Below, piece after piece: positions 25,092-33,465 of a DNA stretch of 64,000 nucleotides. Origin of the DNA: an uncultured Hyphomonas sp. (lineage in GTDB: Bacteria > Pseudomonadota > Alphaproteobacteria > Caulobacterales > Hyphomonadaceae); contig NZ_OY787457.1 of assembly GCF_963678875.1 (NCBI RefSeq), positions 744,001 through 808,000 on the forward strand, written 5' to 3'. Made by a program: the position numbers and the translations under genes. Positions within the stretch are counted from its first letter, which is position 1. Every line of letters begins with the position of its first letter. Below the pieces are notes generated by a model that saw nothing but the letters and a program-made list of their open reading frames with translations, made no database searches and had not been told where the DNA came from.

Positions 25092-27623
25092 ATGCAGTTA
25101 CGGAAACAGCGGTCGCGATACCTGAAAACTGCCATGGTTCTGGCGGTCGCCGGGCCTGCTCTGGCCATGCTTGGGGCCTGCGCCAGCGGAGGCGGTGGGG
25201 GCGGCAGCTCGGCCGTGACCCCGACGTCGCCGCCCCCGCCACCGCCCGCTCCGCCACCACCGCCTCCGCCTCCGCCGCCGCCATTCCCATCAGCCATCGC
25301 GCCCGCGTCCGCGTTCGAGACGAGCGAATATGAATTGACGGGCGGTTTGCCGGTCATCGGTGCGTCTTCGGCTTATGCGATCGGGGCCACCGGTGCAGGC
25401 ATCAAGGTCGCCGTTATCGACACCGGAGCGATCGATAATCATCCGGACCTGCAGGGGGCATTCGTGCAGACATTCGATGTCTGCGCCGACACAGCCTGCA
25501 GCGGCTACGATGCGAACGGAGATCCGACGACCACGACACGCCTGCCGGACGATATCGACACCAGCGGCCACGGCACGCTTGTCTCGGGCGTCATCGCTGC
25601 GCGGCGGCAGGACGACTACACAACGCCTCTCGACGACAACAATTTCAACGGCGTGCAGGGCGTCGCCTTTGAATCCTCGATCGTCTCGATCCGGGCCGAC
25701 AGCCCCGGAAGCTGCGCGCGGACGGGTGAGGACGAAGGTTGTAACTACAGCGACTCTGCCCTCGTGCGGGCGATCCAGTACGCGCTGGATCAGGGCGCCA
25801 GCGTGATCAACATGTCGCTCGGCGGCGAAATCGATGCCAATCAGGACCTGGAAAACGCGGTGCGGAATGCGGCGGCGGCGGGCGTCCTTGTGGTCATCTC
25901 TGCCGGCAATGACGCCGAACCTGCCACCGATGACGGGATGGGCAATATCACCCCGGCGATCGGTGCTGAACCGACGGAGCCCGCCTATATCGCAGGGCAG
26001 TCCCAGTCGCTTGGTCGCGTCGTGGCGGTCGGGTCAATTGATGTCGTGGAGCCGACGCCCACCGAACCAAACCCCGGCTATCTCAAAATTTCGAGTTTCT
26101 CCAACCGCGCGGGGGATGCCGCGAAGAATTATTATATTCTGGCTCCCGGAGAAGGTGTTGCCACGACTGGACTGGACGATGATGTTTCGCATCCGGAATG
26201 GCCTGCTTGTTCCGCCACGGTCACGCAACAGTGCCGCGATGCCGATGACACGCCGGACTACTGGTATGCAAATGGCACATCCTTCTCGGCTCCCTATATG
26301 GCGGGTGCGCTGGCGCTGATGCTGCAGACATTCCCGAACCTGAAGGACAGGCCGGAAGTCGCGCTGCAAATCCTTCTGGATACGGCGGATGATTATGTCG
26401 ACGCGAATCCCGACCCGATCACCGGCACAGCGGCGGGTGTGGGTGTCGATGACGTGTCCGGCGTCGGCATCCTGAACCTCGCCCGGGCGTTTTCGCCACA
26501 AGGCCAGCAGACGCTGGACTTCGGGACAGAGAAAGTGTCCATCGGCGCTGCGCTGGCCCCCAGTGGCGGCGCCTTCGGGGACTGGGCCTCAAATTCCGGC
26601 GCGATGAACGGTCTTGTCTTCCGGGACGGGTATGATCGCGGCTTCGTTCTGGACGCAGACTTGGTCTCCGCTCAACTGCCATCGGGCCTCTCGGGTGACA
26701 GGATCGTTGACTTCGGGACCCGGGCTGACTGGGCCGCGGGGGATACCCATTCCGTCCGGGCCGGTGACCTGTCGTTCAACTGGACACAGGCGCGGCTCTA
26801 TGACGATCCGACGGCGCCCTATCAGGAAGATCCGCAATCGACTTTCCAGATGCGCTACAGCTTCGGCGCCAACGATGTGGAAGTCGGGCGTGGCGGATCA
26901 CTTACGAGGCTGGCGCCTGACATATCTCTGTTGAACGAGCCGGGCGTCGGTAATGCCTTTTCGACTGGCGGCGCCTGGGCGAAGTTCAGCCACCATCTGG
27001 GGCAGGGCCTCGTGATGGACTTCTTTTCCGCCGAGCAGGGCGGACGCAGCCAGTCCGGTTTCCGGTTCGGCCGGGACAAGCCGCGCTGGTCCTACCGCTT
27101 CGGTGCAACCTTCGTCGACGATGCAAACACAGCACTCGGTGGGTCTGTGCAGGATCGTTTTGGTGCGGAAGACCAGACACGCATGACGGCCTATGCGCTG
27201 GAAGGTGCCTGGCTGGCCGGGCAGCGCTGGACACTGTCTTCCGGACTGGAGATGGCGAGTGTCGAGTTGCCGGGCGTCAACGTGAGTGAAGTCTGGACAA
27301 GCCGATGGTCCCTTGGCGCAAGCCGACCGGCGGGGCCGGGACGCCTCAGCCTGATCGTCGCGCAGCCATGGCGGTCGGAGACGGGATCGATTGCGCTGAA
27401 CGCGCCAGTGGCGGTCGATGTCAATGGCGCACTGATCCATCAGACGATCAATGCCGGCCTGACACCGAGCGGGCGGCAGGTCGATTTCGAAACGCGGTAC
27501 GGATTCCATCTGGCGGACAGCTGGACCGGCGAGGCGGCAGCGGTGGTATCGACGACGCCAAACCATATCGCGGGTACGGAAGAGGAGAGTGCCTTGTGGT
27601 TCAGGCTTTCGACAGACTGGTAA
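25092..27623 (+). CDS. Surface S8 (subtilisin) peptidase lipoprotein
   Basis: An 843-residue secreted peptidase. Residues 1-30 form a lipoprotein signal with lipobox LGAC (Cys30), followed by a glycine run and about 20 prolines (residues 47-66), a rigid stalk. The catalytic triad is visible: Asp110 in AVIDTG, His160 in SGHGTLVSGV and Ser397 in NGTSFSAPYMAGA. After residue 470 comes an approximately 370-residue C-terminal region of alternating aromatic and polar residues ending in LSTDW, like the outer-membrane-type domains of alphaproteobacterial S8 autotransporter proteins. It may expose the peptidase on the cell surface. CGAAGGG precedes the ATG. The next gene starts inside its stop codon. 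Confidence 0.85.
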   Translation: MQLRKQRSRYLKTAMVLAVAGPALAMLGACASGGGGGGSSAVTPTSPPPPPPAPPPPPPPPPPPFPSAIAPASAFETSEYELTGGLPVIGASSAYAIGATGAGIKVAVIDTGAIDNHPDLQGAFVQTFDVCADTACSGYDANGDPTTTTRLPDDIDTSGHGTLVSGVIAARRQDDYTTPLDDNNFNGVQGVAFESSIVSIRADSPGSCARTGEDEGCNYSDSALVRAIQYALDQGASVINMSLGGEIDANQDLENAVRNAAAAGVLVVISAGNDAEPATDDGMGNITPAIGAEPTEPAYIAGQSQSLGRVVAVGSIDVVEPTPTEPNPGYLKISSFSNRAGDAAKNYYILAPGEGVATTGLDDDVSHPEWPACSATVTQQCRDADDTPDYWYANGTSFSAPYMAGALALMLQTFPNLKDRPEVALQILLDTADDYVDANPDPITGTAAGVGVDDVSGVGILNLARAFSPQGQQTLDFGTEKVSIGAALAPSGGAFGDWASNSGAMNGLVFRDGYDRGFVLDADLVSAQLPSGLSGDRIVDFGTRADWAAGDTHSVRAGDLSFNWTQARLYDDPTAPYQEDPQSTFQMRYSFGANDVEVGRGGSLTRLAPDISLLNEPGVGNAFSTGGAWAKFSHHLGQGLVMDFFSAEQGGRSQSGFRFGRDKPRWSYRFGATFVDDANTALGGSVQDRFGAEDQTRMTAYALEGAWLAGQRWTLSSGLEMASVELPGVNVSEVWTSRWSLGASRPAGPGRLSLIVAQPWRSETGSIALNAPVAVDVNGALIHQTINAGLTPSGRQVDFETRYGFHLADSWTGEAAAVVSTTPNHIAGTEEESALWFRLSTDW

Positions 27624-28024
27624 TGCCGCGCGCTGTTGCGGCGCTGGGAACCATTGCGGCGCTTGCCGGATGTCAGTGCCTCGGGCTGCACACGCCGGAA
27701 ACTTCAGCCGGAACGGAGGCTGCGCCAGCCTGTCCGGCTGTGACCAAGGCGGAGGCCTGGGTGAACCGCATGCCGACCATCGGCGATGAGCCGACGAAGA
27801 TGATCGTGATGCTGGGCGTCGAGAGCAAGGACAGCTGGTTCCTGACGCCGCTGGATATGCCGGCAGCGCAAGGGCTGGTCCTGGACCTGAAACCCGGCGG
27901 GGCCGCTGTGCCGGGCACAGTCGGCTATCGCCAGATGGCGCCTGCGCCGTTGCCGGCTGGAATCAGAATCCTTTGCCGGGGCAGCGAAGTCGCCACCATC
28001 GATAATGTGATGATCGTTCAGTAG
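27623..28024 (+). CDS. Small putative lipoprotein coupled to the S8 peptidase
   Basis: A 133-residue protein starting at the ATG in TAATG, one base into the end of the peptidase gene, so its translation is coupled. The N-terminus is a short lipoprotein signal ending in IAALAGC (Cys17). The rest is a small, mostly beta-looking domain with several cysteines (CQCLGLH; APACPAV; RILCRG). No family is recognised. The coupling suggests a role with the peptidase, such as stability, inhibition or surface placement, but that is inference. Its stop is six bases from the convergent metK stop. Confidence 0.65.
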   Translation: MPRAVAALGTIAALAGCQCLGLHTPETSAGTEAAPACPAVTKAEAWVNRMPTIGDEPTKMIVMLGVESKDSWFLTPLDMPAAQGLVLDLKPGGAAVPGTVGYRQMAPAPLPAGIRILCRGSEVATIDNVMIVQ

Positions 28025-28029
28025 CCTGC

Positions 28030-29211
28030 CTAATTGGCGAGGCGTGCGAGCTCCGACGTCAGGTCCGTCTTTTCCCAACTGAAGGCACCATTGTCGCCCG
28101 GCTGGCGGCCGAAATGACCGTAGGCGGCGCTGGGGCTGTAGATCGGACGGTTCAGCTGCAGGTGCGTCCGGATGCCTTTCGGGGACAGGTCGAACAGTTC
28201 CCGGATCGCTTTGGCAATGCGGACTTCATCTGCCTTGCCGGTGCCATGAGTGTCGACATAGATCGACAGCGGCTGCGACACGCCGATGGCGTAGCTCACC
28301 TGGATCGTGCAGCGGTCGGCAAGGCCAGCCGCAACGACGTTCTTGGCGAGATACCGCGTGGCATAGGCCGCCGAACGGTCGACCTTGGACGGGTCCTTGC
28401 CTGAGAAGGCGCCGCCGCCATGGGGCGCAGCGCCGCCATACGTGTCGACGATGATCTTGCGGCCGGTCAGGCCTGCATCGCCATCCGGGCCACCGATATA
28501 GAAGCTGCCTGTCGGATTCACGTAAAACTTGTCTTCCGGCGGGAACCAGCCTTCCGGCAGAACTTCCTCGACCACAGGACGGATGATTTCGCGCAACTCG
28601 TCCTGGCTGACATCCTTGCCGTGCTGGTGAGAAACGACGATCGCGTTCACGCCAACCGGCTTTGAGCCTTCATATTGCAGCGTCACCTGGCTCTTGGCGT
28701 CCGGCTCCAGTTGCGTGCGGGCGCCGGAATGGCGCAGGGCGGCCAGCTTCTGGAGGATCTGGTGCGAGTAGACCAGCGTTGCCGGCATCAGCTCTGGCGT
28801 CTCGTTGGTGGCGTAGCCGAACATGATGCCCTGGTCGCCGGCGCCTTCTTCCTTGAACAGGCCCTGGCCCGCTTCAACGCCCTGAGCGATCTCCGCGGAC
28901 TGGCCGTGGACGAAATTATCGATGCTCAGGTTCTTCCAGTGGAAGCCATCCTGTTCATAGCCGATCCGCTTCACCACGGCGCGGGCGGCTTCGTTCATTT
29001 CCTCATCGGTGACGACGGCGCCGTTGTTCGTACGCACTTCGCCGGCCAGCACGATCTTGTTGGTCGTGGTCAGCGATTCGACGGCGACCTTGGCCGACGG
29101 GTCCTTGGCAAGGAACAGGTCGACGATCGCATCGGAAACCTGGTCTGCGACCTTGTCTGGATGCCCTTCCGAGACGCTTTCGGACGTGAATTCGTGGCTG
29201 GAAAGTTTCAT
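28030..29211 (-). CDS. metK: S-adenosylmethionine synthetase
   Basis: A 393-residue enzyme making S-adenosylmethionine from methionine and ATP. Family motifs are clear: FTSESVSEGHPDKVADQVSD at the N-terminus, the glycine-rich GAGDQGIMFGYA and GGGAFSGKDPSKVDRSA. The start at 29211 (MKLSSHEF) follows GAGGAAAC and fits the family; a start 25 codons earlier would overlap purU. It is the last gene of an ahcY-purU-metK operon (19 bases from purU), so the enzymes that make and recycle the methyl donor are regulated together. Confidence 0.97.
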   Translation of the reverse strand: MKLSSHEFTSESVSEGHPDKVADQVSDAIVDLFLAKDPSAKVAVESLTTTNKIVLAGEVRTNNGAVVTDEEMNEAARAVVKRIGYEQDGFHWKNLSIDNFVHGQSAEIAQGVEAGQGLFKEEGAGDQGIMFGYATNETPELMPATLVYSHQILQKLAALRHSGARTQLEPDAKSQVTLQYEGSKPVGVNAIVVSHQHGKDVSQDELREIIRPVVEEVLPEGWFPPEDKFYVNPTGSFYIGGPDGDAGLTGRKIIVDTYGGAAPHGGGAFSGKDPSKVDRSAAYATRYLAKNVVAAGLADRCTIQVSYAIGVSQPLSIYVDTHGTGKADEVRIAKAIRELFDLSPKGIRTHLQLNRPIYSPSAAYGHFGRQPGDNGAFSWEKTDLTSELARLAN

Positions 29212-29230
29212 GGCAGTTTCCTCTGAGGGC

Positions 29231-30091
29231 TTATCTGGCGAAGACAATGGTGCGGCCGGCATGGCTGAAGACGCGGTGTTCTGCATGCGCCTTGACGGCG
29301 CGCAGCAGGGCGGTGCCTTCCAGGTGGCGGCCGGTCTCGATCATGTCGGCGGGTGTGTAAGTATGGTCGATGGTCTCGGTGATCTGGGTGATGATCGGGC
29401 CTTCATCCAGATCCGCCGTGACGTAGTGGGCGGTCGCGCCGATCACCTTCACGCCGCGGGTGTGAGCCTGGTGATAGGGGCGAGCGCCCTTGAAGCTCGG
29501 CAGGAATGAGTGGTGGATGTTGATGCACCGTCCTTCCAGTTCCCGGCAGGCATTGTCGCTCAGCACCTGCATGTAACGGGCAAGTACGATGAGGTCCGCA
29601 CCGGTCTCTTCGATCACGTTGAACAGGCGCGCTTCAGCTTCCGCCTTGGTCGCCGCCGTCACCGGAATGTGGAACCATGGCAGGCCGAAATGGGCGAACT
29701 GATCTTTCAGTTTGTCATGGTTCGAGACAATTCCGACCACGTCGATCGGCAGCTCCTTGCGGCGGGAGGCATAGAGCAGCGTGTTGGCGCAATGGTCTGA
29801 CTGGGACACCAACAGGAGCGTCTTCATGCGCTGGCTGACCGGGGCGACGCTCCAGTCGGCTTCCAGTTCGTCGGCGGCTTCCTCGATGTCGCCCAGCAGG
29901 CTGAGCGGCACTTCTCCACCCTCTGGTGCGCGGAAGACGAGCCGGGCAAAGAACTGCCCGGACTCGGTGTCGCCGAAGGTGCGGGAGGAGGCGATGAAGC
30001 ACTCGTGCGCCTCCATCAGCCGCGCCAGCGTGGCGACAATCCCGACCCGGTCAGGGCAGGACAAAGTCAGGATATGATCGCCTGTGGTCAT
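29231..30091 (-). CDS. purU: Formyltetrahydrofolate deformylase
   Basis: A 286-residue enzyme hydrolysing 10-formyltetrahydrofolate to formate and tetrahydrofolate. Residues 1-80 are an ACT-type regulatory domain (ILTLSCPDRVGIVATLARLM), the remainder the formyltransferase-fold catalytic domain with NIHHSFLPSFKGARPYHQA and the catalytic Asp in VTADLDEGPII. It lies between ahcY (20 bases upstream) and metK in the same direction. It balances one-carbon and methionine pools, which suits this neighbourhood. Confidence 0.95.
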   Translation of the reverse strand: MTTGDHILTLSCPDRVGIVATLARLMEAHECFIASSRTFGDTESGQFFARLVFRAPEGGEVPLSLLGDIEEAADELEADWSVAPVSQRMKTLLLVSQSDHCANTLLYASRRKELPIDVVGIVSNHDKLKDQFAHFGLPWFHIPVTAATKAEAEARLFNVIEETGADLIVLARYMQVLSDNACRELEGRCINIHHSFLPSFKGARPYHQAHTRGVKVIGATAHYVTADLDEGPIITQITETIDHTYTPADMIETGRHLEGTALLRAVKAHAEHRVFSHAGRTIVFAR

Positions 30092-30111
30092 GCTGCGTCC
30101 CCGTCCGGGTC

Positions 30112-31506
30112 CTAGTAGCGGTAGTGTTCAGGCTTGAACGGGCCGATCGTGTTCACGCCGATATAGTCGGCCTGTTCACGCGACAGTTCGGTCAGCTGAA
30201 CGCCAAGCTTCTCAAGGTGCAGCATGGCGACCTTTTCATCGAGATGCTTGGGCAGGGTGTAGACCTTGTTCTCGTACTCGTGGCCACGGGTCCAAAGCTC
30301 GATCTGGGCGAGCGTCTGGTTTGTGAACGAAGCCGACATCACGAAGGACGGGTGACCCGTTGCATTACCGAGGTTCACCAGGCGGCCTTCCGACAGGAGG
30401 ATGATCCGTTTCCCGTCCGGGAAGGTGATCATGTCGACTTGTGGCTTGATATTGGTCCATTCGAAGTTCCGCAGGCCTTCGACCTGAATCTCATTGTCGA
30501 AGTGGCCGATATTGCAGACGATCGCCATGTCCTTCATGGCGCGCATGTGGTCGACCGTGATGATGTCCTTGTTGCCTGTCGTGGTGACAAAGATGTCGAA
30601 CAGCGGGGCAGCATTTTCCATTGTCAGGACTTCATACCCGTCCATCGCAGCCTGCAGCGCGCAGATCGGGTCGATCTCGGAAACGGAGACGCGTGCGCCG
30701 GAGCCGGAGAGCGATGCTGCCGAGCCTTTGCCGACATCGCCATAGCCGGCGACGAAGGCCTTCTTGCCGGCCATCATTACGTCCGTTCCGCGGCGGATCG
30801 CGTCGACGAGGCTCTCTTTACAGCCATACTTGTTGTCGAATTTCGACTTGGTGACGCTGTCGTTCACATTGATCGCGGGGAAGGGCAGCTCGCTGCGTTT
30901 TTCCATTTGATACAGGCGGTTGACGCCTGTGGTCGTCTCTTCGGAAACGCCCTTGATGCCGGCCTTGGTCTTGGCGAACCAGCCGGGGGAGGCTTCCATC
31001 CGCTTCTTGATCTGGGCGAAGAGATAACGCTCTTCTTCCGAAGACGGCTTGGAGATCACGGACGGGTCTTCCTCCGCTTTTTCACCGAGGACGAGGTAGA
31101 GCGTCGCGTCGCCGCCATCGTCGAGGATCAGGTTCGGTGCCGTGCCGTCATGCCAGTGGAACAGGCGGTCGGTGTAGTCCCAGTACTCTTCCAGCGTCTC
31201 GCCCTTGTAGGCCCAGACCGGCGTACCGGCAGCGGCGATGGCTGCGGCGGCATGGTCCTGCGTGGAGTAGATATTACAGGAAACCCACTGAACGTCGGCG
31301 CCCAGGGCTTCCAGCGTCTGGATCAGGACAGCGGTCTGGATGGTCATGTGCAGGGAGCCGGCAATCTTCGCGCCCTTCAGCGGCTGCTCGGCGCCATACT
31401 CGTCGCGCGCAGCCATCAGGCCCGGCATTTCCGTCTCGGCGATCGCGATTTCCTTGCGTCCGAAGTCTGCGAGGGTGATGTCCGCGACGTGGTACGTCTT
31501 CGCCAT
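30112..31506 (-). CDS. ahcY: Adenosylhomocysteinase
   Basis: A 464-residue NAD-dependent enzyme splitting S-adenosylhomocysteine into homocysteine and adenosine, which relieves inhibition of methyltransferases. The NAD site GYGDVGKGSAASLSG is near residue 225, and the family end FKPEHYRY is intact. It contains the roughly 40-residue insertion (YWDYTDRLFHWHDGTAPN and following) typical of bacterial long forms. AAAGGAA lies ahead of the ATG. It is the first gene of ahcY-purU-metK; a 264-base leader region lies upstream, in which I could not recognise a known SAM or SAH riboswitch. Confidence 0.97.
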   Translation of the reverse strand: MAKTYHVADITLADFGRKEIAIAETEMPGLMAARDEYGAEQPLKGAKIAGSLHMTIQTAVLIQTLEALGADVQWVSCNIYSTQDHAAAAIAAAGTPVWAYKGETLEEYWDYTDRLFHWHDGTAPNLILDDGGDATLYLVLGEKAEEDPSVISKPSSEEERYLFAQIKKRMEASPGWFAKTKAGIKGVSEETTTGVNRLYQMEKRSELPFPAINVNDSVTKSKFDNKYGCKESLVDAIRRGTDVMMAGKKAFVAGYGDVGKGSAASLSGSGARVSVSEIDPICALQAAMDGYEVLTMENAAPLFDIFVTTTGNKDIITVDHMRAMKDMAIVCNIGHFDNEIQVEGLRNFEWTNIKPQVDMITFPDGKRIILLSEGRLVNLGNATGHPSFVMSASFTNQTLAQIELWTRGHEYENKVYTLPKHLDEKVAMLHLEKLGVQLTELSREQADYIGVNTIGPFKPEHYRY

Positions 31507-31770
31507 ATCAACATTCCTTTATGTGTTTGTGCGCCGGTAACATGCGTCGCTGGAAAAGGCAACGCGCCTTCCGCTGCAAGCGAGGTCAGACGCGCCCGGA
31601 ACACCATGTCGAACACCGTGAATGGACCATGTAAGGACCATGAACAGAGGGGTGCGGCGTGTCTCTGACGCGGCCGCCGAGGGGTAAGGTTTCGTGGCGG
31701 GCGTCACCGCGACGATCCGGCTGGGTGGGCTAGACGACCGTCTGATCGCAACGCCGTTCGCGGCCTCAGT

Positions 31771-33219
31771 TCAGAACAGGCTCGACCAGACCGGCCTCGT
31801 GATATCCAGCCCCATGATCAGCCCGATCAGGCCAAGCGACAGCAGGCTGACCTTGTCCTTGACGGCAAAGATGACCGGATCGTCGTTCAGCTCGCCGCGT
31901 CCGGCAATCATCCAGAAGCGCAGCACCCAGGCCGCCAGAAGGGCGGAGCTGAGCAGGATCGTGATCTCCGACTGGAAGATCTGCGACTGCGACAGAAGGC
32001 CGTAGATCAGCAGGGAGATGACGGAAGAAAAGCCCGCCGCCGTTCCCATTGCGAGCAGCGGGATCTCGTCGCTGGCCACATAGCCGCGGCCCGAGACACT
32101 GCCCTTGTCGCGGGTACGGACCACTTCGACATACCGCTTCCCGATGGCGAGCGAGAGGAAGAAGGTTCCGATGAACGTGAGCAGCCAGCCCGTGGGTGGC
32201 GCACCGACGACATTGGCGCCCGCGATCACGCGGATCATGAACAGGCCGGCCAGGATGAACACGTCCATCACCGGCAGGCGTTTCAGGCGGAAGGAGTAGG
32301 CGCAGGTCATGATGCCATAGACCAACGTGGTGATCCCGAACGCGGGCGAGATCAGGAAGGAGACGGCAATCGTCGACGGGATGACCACCGCCATGAACAG
32401 GCCGGCAAGGGGCACGCTGAGGGCGCCGCTGGCCAGCGGGCGGGTGTGCTTGGAATGGTGCGCCCGGTCGTCCGGCATGTCGAACAGGTCGTTCAGCATG
32501 TAGGTCGCGCTGGCGAGCAGCGAGAAGCAGAAGAAGGCGAGCACGAGCTTCAGAAAGTCCGTCGTGTCCAGTGTCGGCAGGACAAGCCCCGGTACGATGA
32601 AGATCAGGATGTTCTTCGCCCACTGGTGCAGGCGCATCGCCTTCAGCAGCGGCTTGAGCCGGCCGCGGCGATCGACAAGTCGTTCGACCTCCACATCCCG
32701 GCCGTCATCCTGTTTCAGCTTGTAGGAGCGGGAGGGGGCGTTGACGCCATAGCCCTTACGCGCCGCGCGCCAGACGGCATAGTCGGCGGTCGAGTTGCCG
32801 ACATAGACGAAGCTGTCACCATGACGCTCGCGCAGGAAGGCGGCCTTGCGGGTAGAGGTGAGATTGTTGCCGGGCTCGGAGCCTTTGAAGAAATCCACTT
32901 CCAGATGGTCGGCGACTTTCTGGACGAGGATGTGGTCAGACCCCGACACGATCTCGACCGGCACGCCCTTGGCCTTGTGGGCCTCCATCAGGGCAATCAC
33001 GTCCGGATCGTAGGGCAGGCTTGTGGCGTCATAGTGGACGTGCAGCTTCTCGGCGAGATAGCGTTTGGCTGCGGGCTTGCTGATCAGGAATTTGAAGAGC
33101 GCAATCGGCAACAGGTGCGGTTTCCACCGCGCGCACAGGACCAGCAGCTCATGCGTCAGGTCGTTGCGGATCAGCGTGCCGTCCAGATCGAAGACTAGAA
33201 CGTCTTCCTTGTGAGCCAT
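31771..33219 (-). CDS. HAD phosphatase-UbiA prenyltransferase fusion
   Basis: A 482-residue fusion. Residues 1-190 are a HAD-type hydrolase (VFDLDGTL with both catalytic aspartates; VSGSD; YVGNSTADYAVW). Residues about 200-482 are a UbiA-type membrane enzyme: LHQWAKNILIF opens the first helix, NDLFDMPDDRAHH carries the Asp-rich prenyl-diphosphate site, and about eight more helices follow. The RxxQW/xKN opening resembles decaprenyl-phosphate phosphoribosyltransferases (Rv3806c, NoeC), which start arabinofuranose synthesis; the HAD part could remove the 5-phosphate. Such activity is inferred from similarity only. It stands alone upstream of the polysaccharide genes. Confidence 0.8.
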   Translation of the reverse strand: MAHKEDVLVFDLDGTLIRNDLTHELLVLCARWKPHLLPIALFKFLISKPAAKRYLAEKLHVHYDATSLPYDPDVIALMEAHKAKGVPVEIVSGSDHILVQKVADHLEVDFFKGSEPGNNLTSTRKAAFLRERHGDSFVYVGNSTADYAVWRAARKGYGVNAPSRSYKLKQDDGRDVEVERLVDRRGRLKPLLKAMRLHQWAKNILIFIVPGLVLPTLDTTDFLKLVLAFFCFSLLASATYMLNDLFDMPDDRAHHSKHTRPLASGALSVPLAGLFMAVVIPSTIAVSFLISPAFGITTLVYGIMTCAYSFRLKRLPVMDVFILAGLFMIRVIAGANVVGAPPTGWLLTFIGTFFLSLAIGKRYVEVVRTRDKGSVSGRGYVASDEIPLLAMGTAAGFSSVISLLIYGLLSQSQIFQSEITILLSSALLAAWVLRFWMIAGRGELNDDPVIFAVKDKVSLLSLGLIGLIMGLDITRPVWSSLF

Positions 33220-33426
33220 GTTCCCGAAACCCCTTGTTTCCGCGCAACTTTACAGGAAAACGGCGCCGCGTATGCCCCGTTTGGTAAATGCGGATTCCCA
33301 ACTGCCTTTTTACAGAAAGGCATATGCCATGTCCGGCGCATGCCTGATCGCCAGCGCCGGATCAATAGCCGCAAGGCCTGAGGATTCCGTAAAGTCCGGA
33401 CCTGACGCCACATCCGTGCCGGCACG

Positions 33427-33465
33427 CCGGGCGTTCAACGCCGAATTCAGCCGTTGAACGCCCGG
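33427..33465 (-). terminator. Strong hairpin over the end of the aminotransferase gene
   Basis: CCGGGCGTTCAACG (33427-33440) and CGTTGAACGCCCGG (33452-33465) form a perfect 14-base stem with an 11-base loop. The stem covers the stop codon and last codons of the aminotransferase gene (stop at 33447-33449). No T run follows on either strand, so it may protect or end the transcript by another mechanism. Confidence 0.5.

Noticed and set aside
30124..31668. Long open frame antisense to ahcY (about 500 codons)
   Set aside because: The opposite strand encodes a full, unmistakable AhcY. Long antisense frames are expected in GC-rich codon use; this one has no motif. The same applies to long antisense frames at 8397-9470, 44691-45989, 48578-50149 and 62383-63924.
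31507..31770. SAM or SAH riboswitch in the ahcY leader
   Set aside because: I looked for the conserved cores and pseudoknot patterns of these classes and did not find them; only short imperfect hairpins are present.
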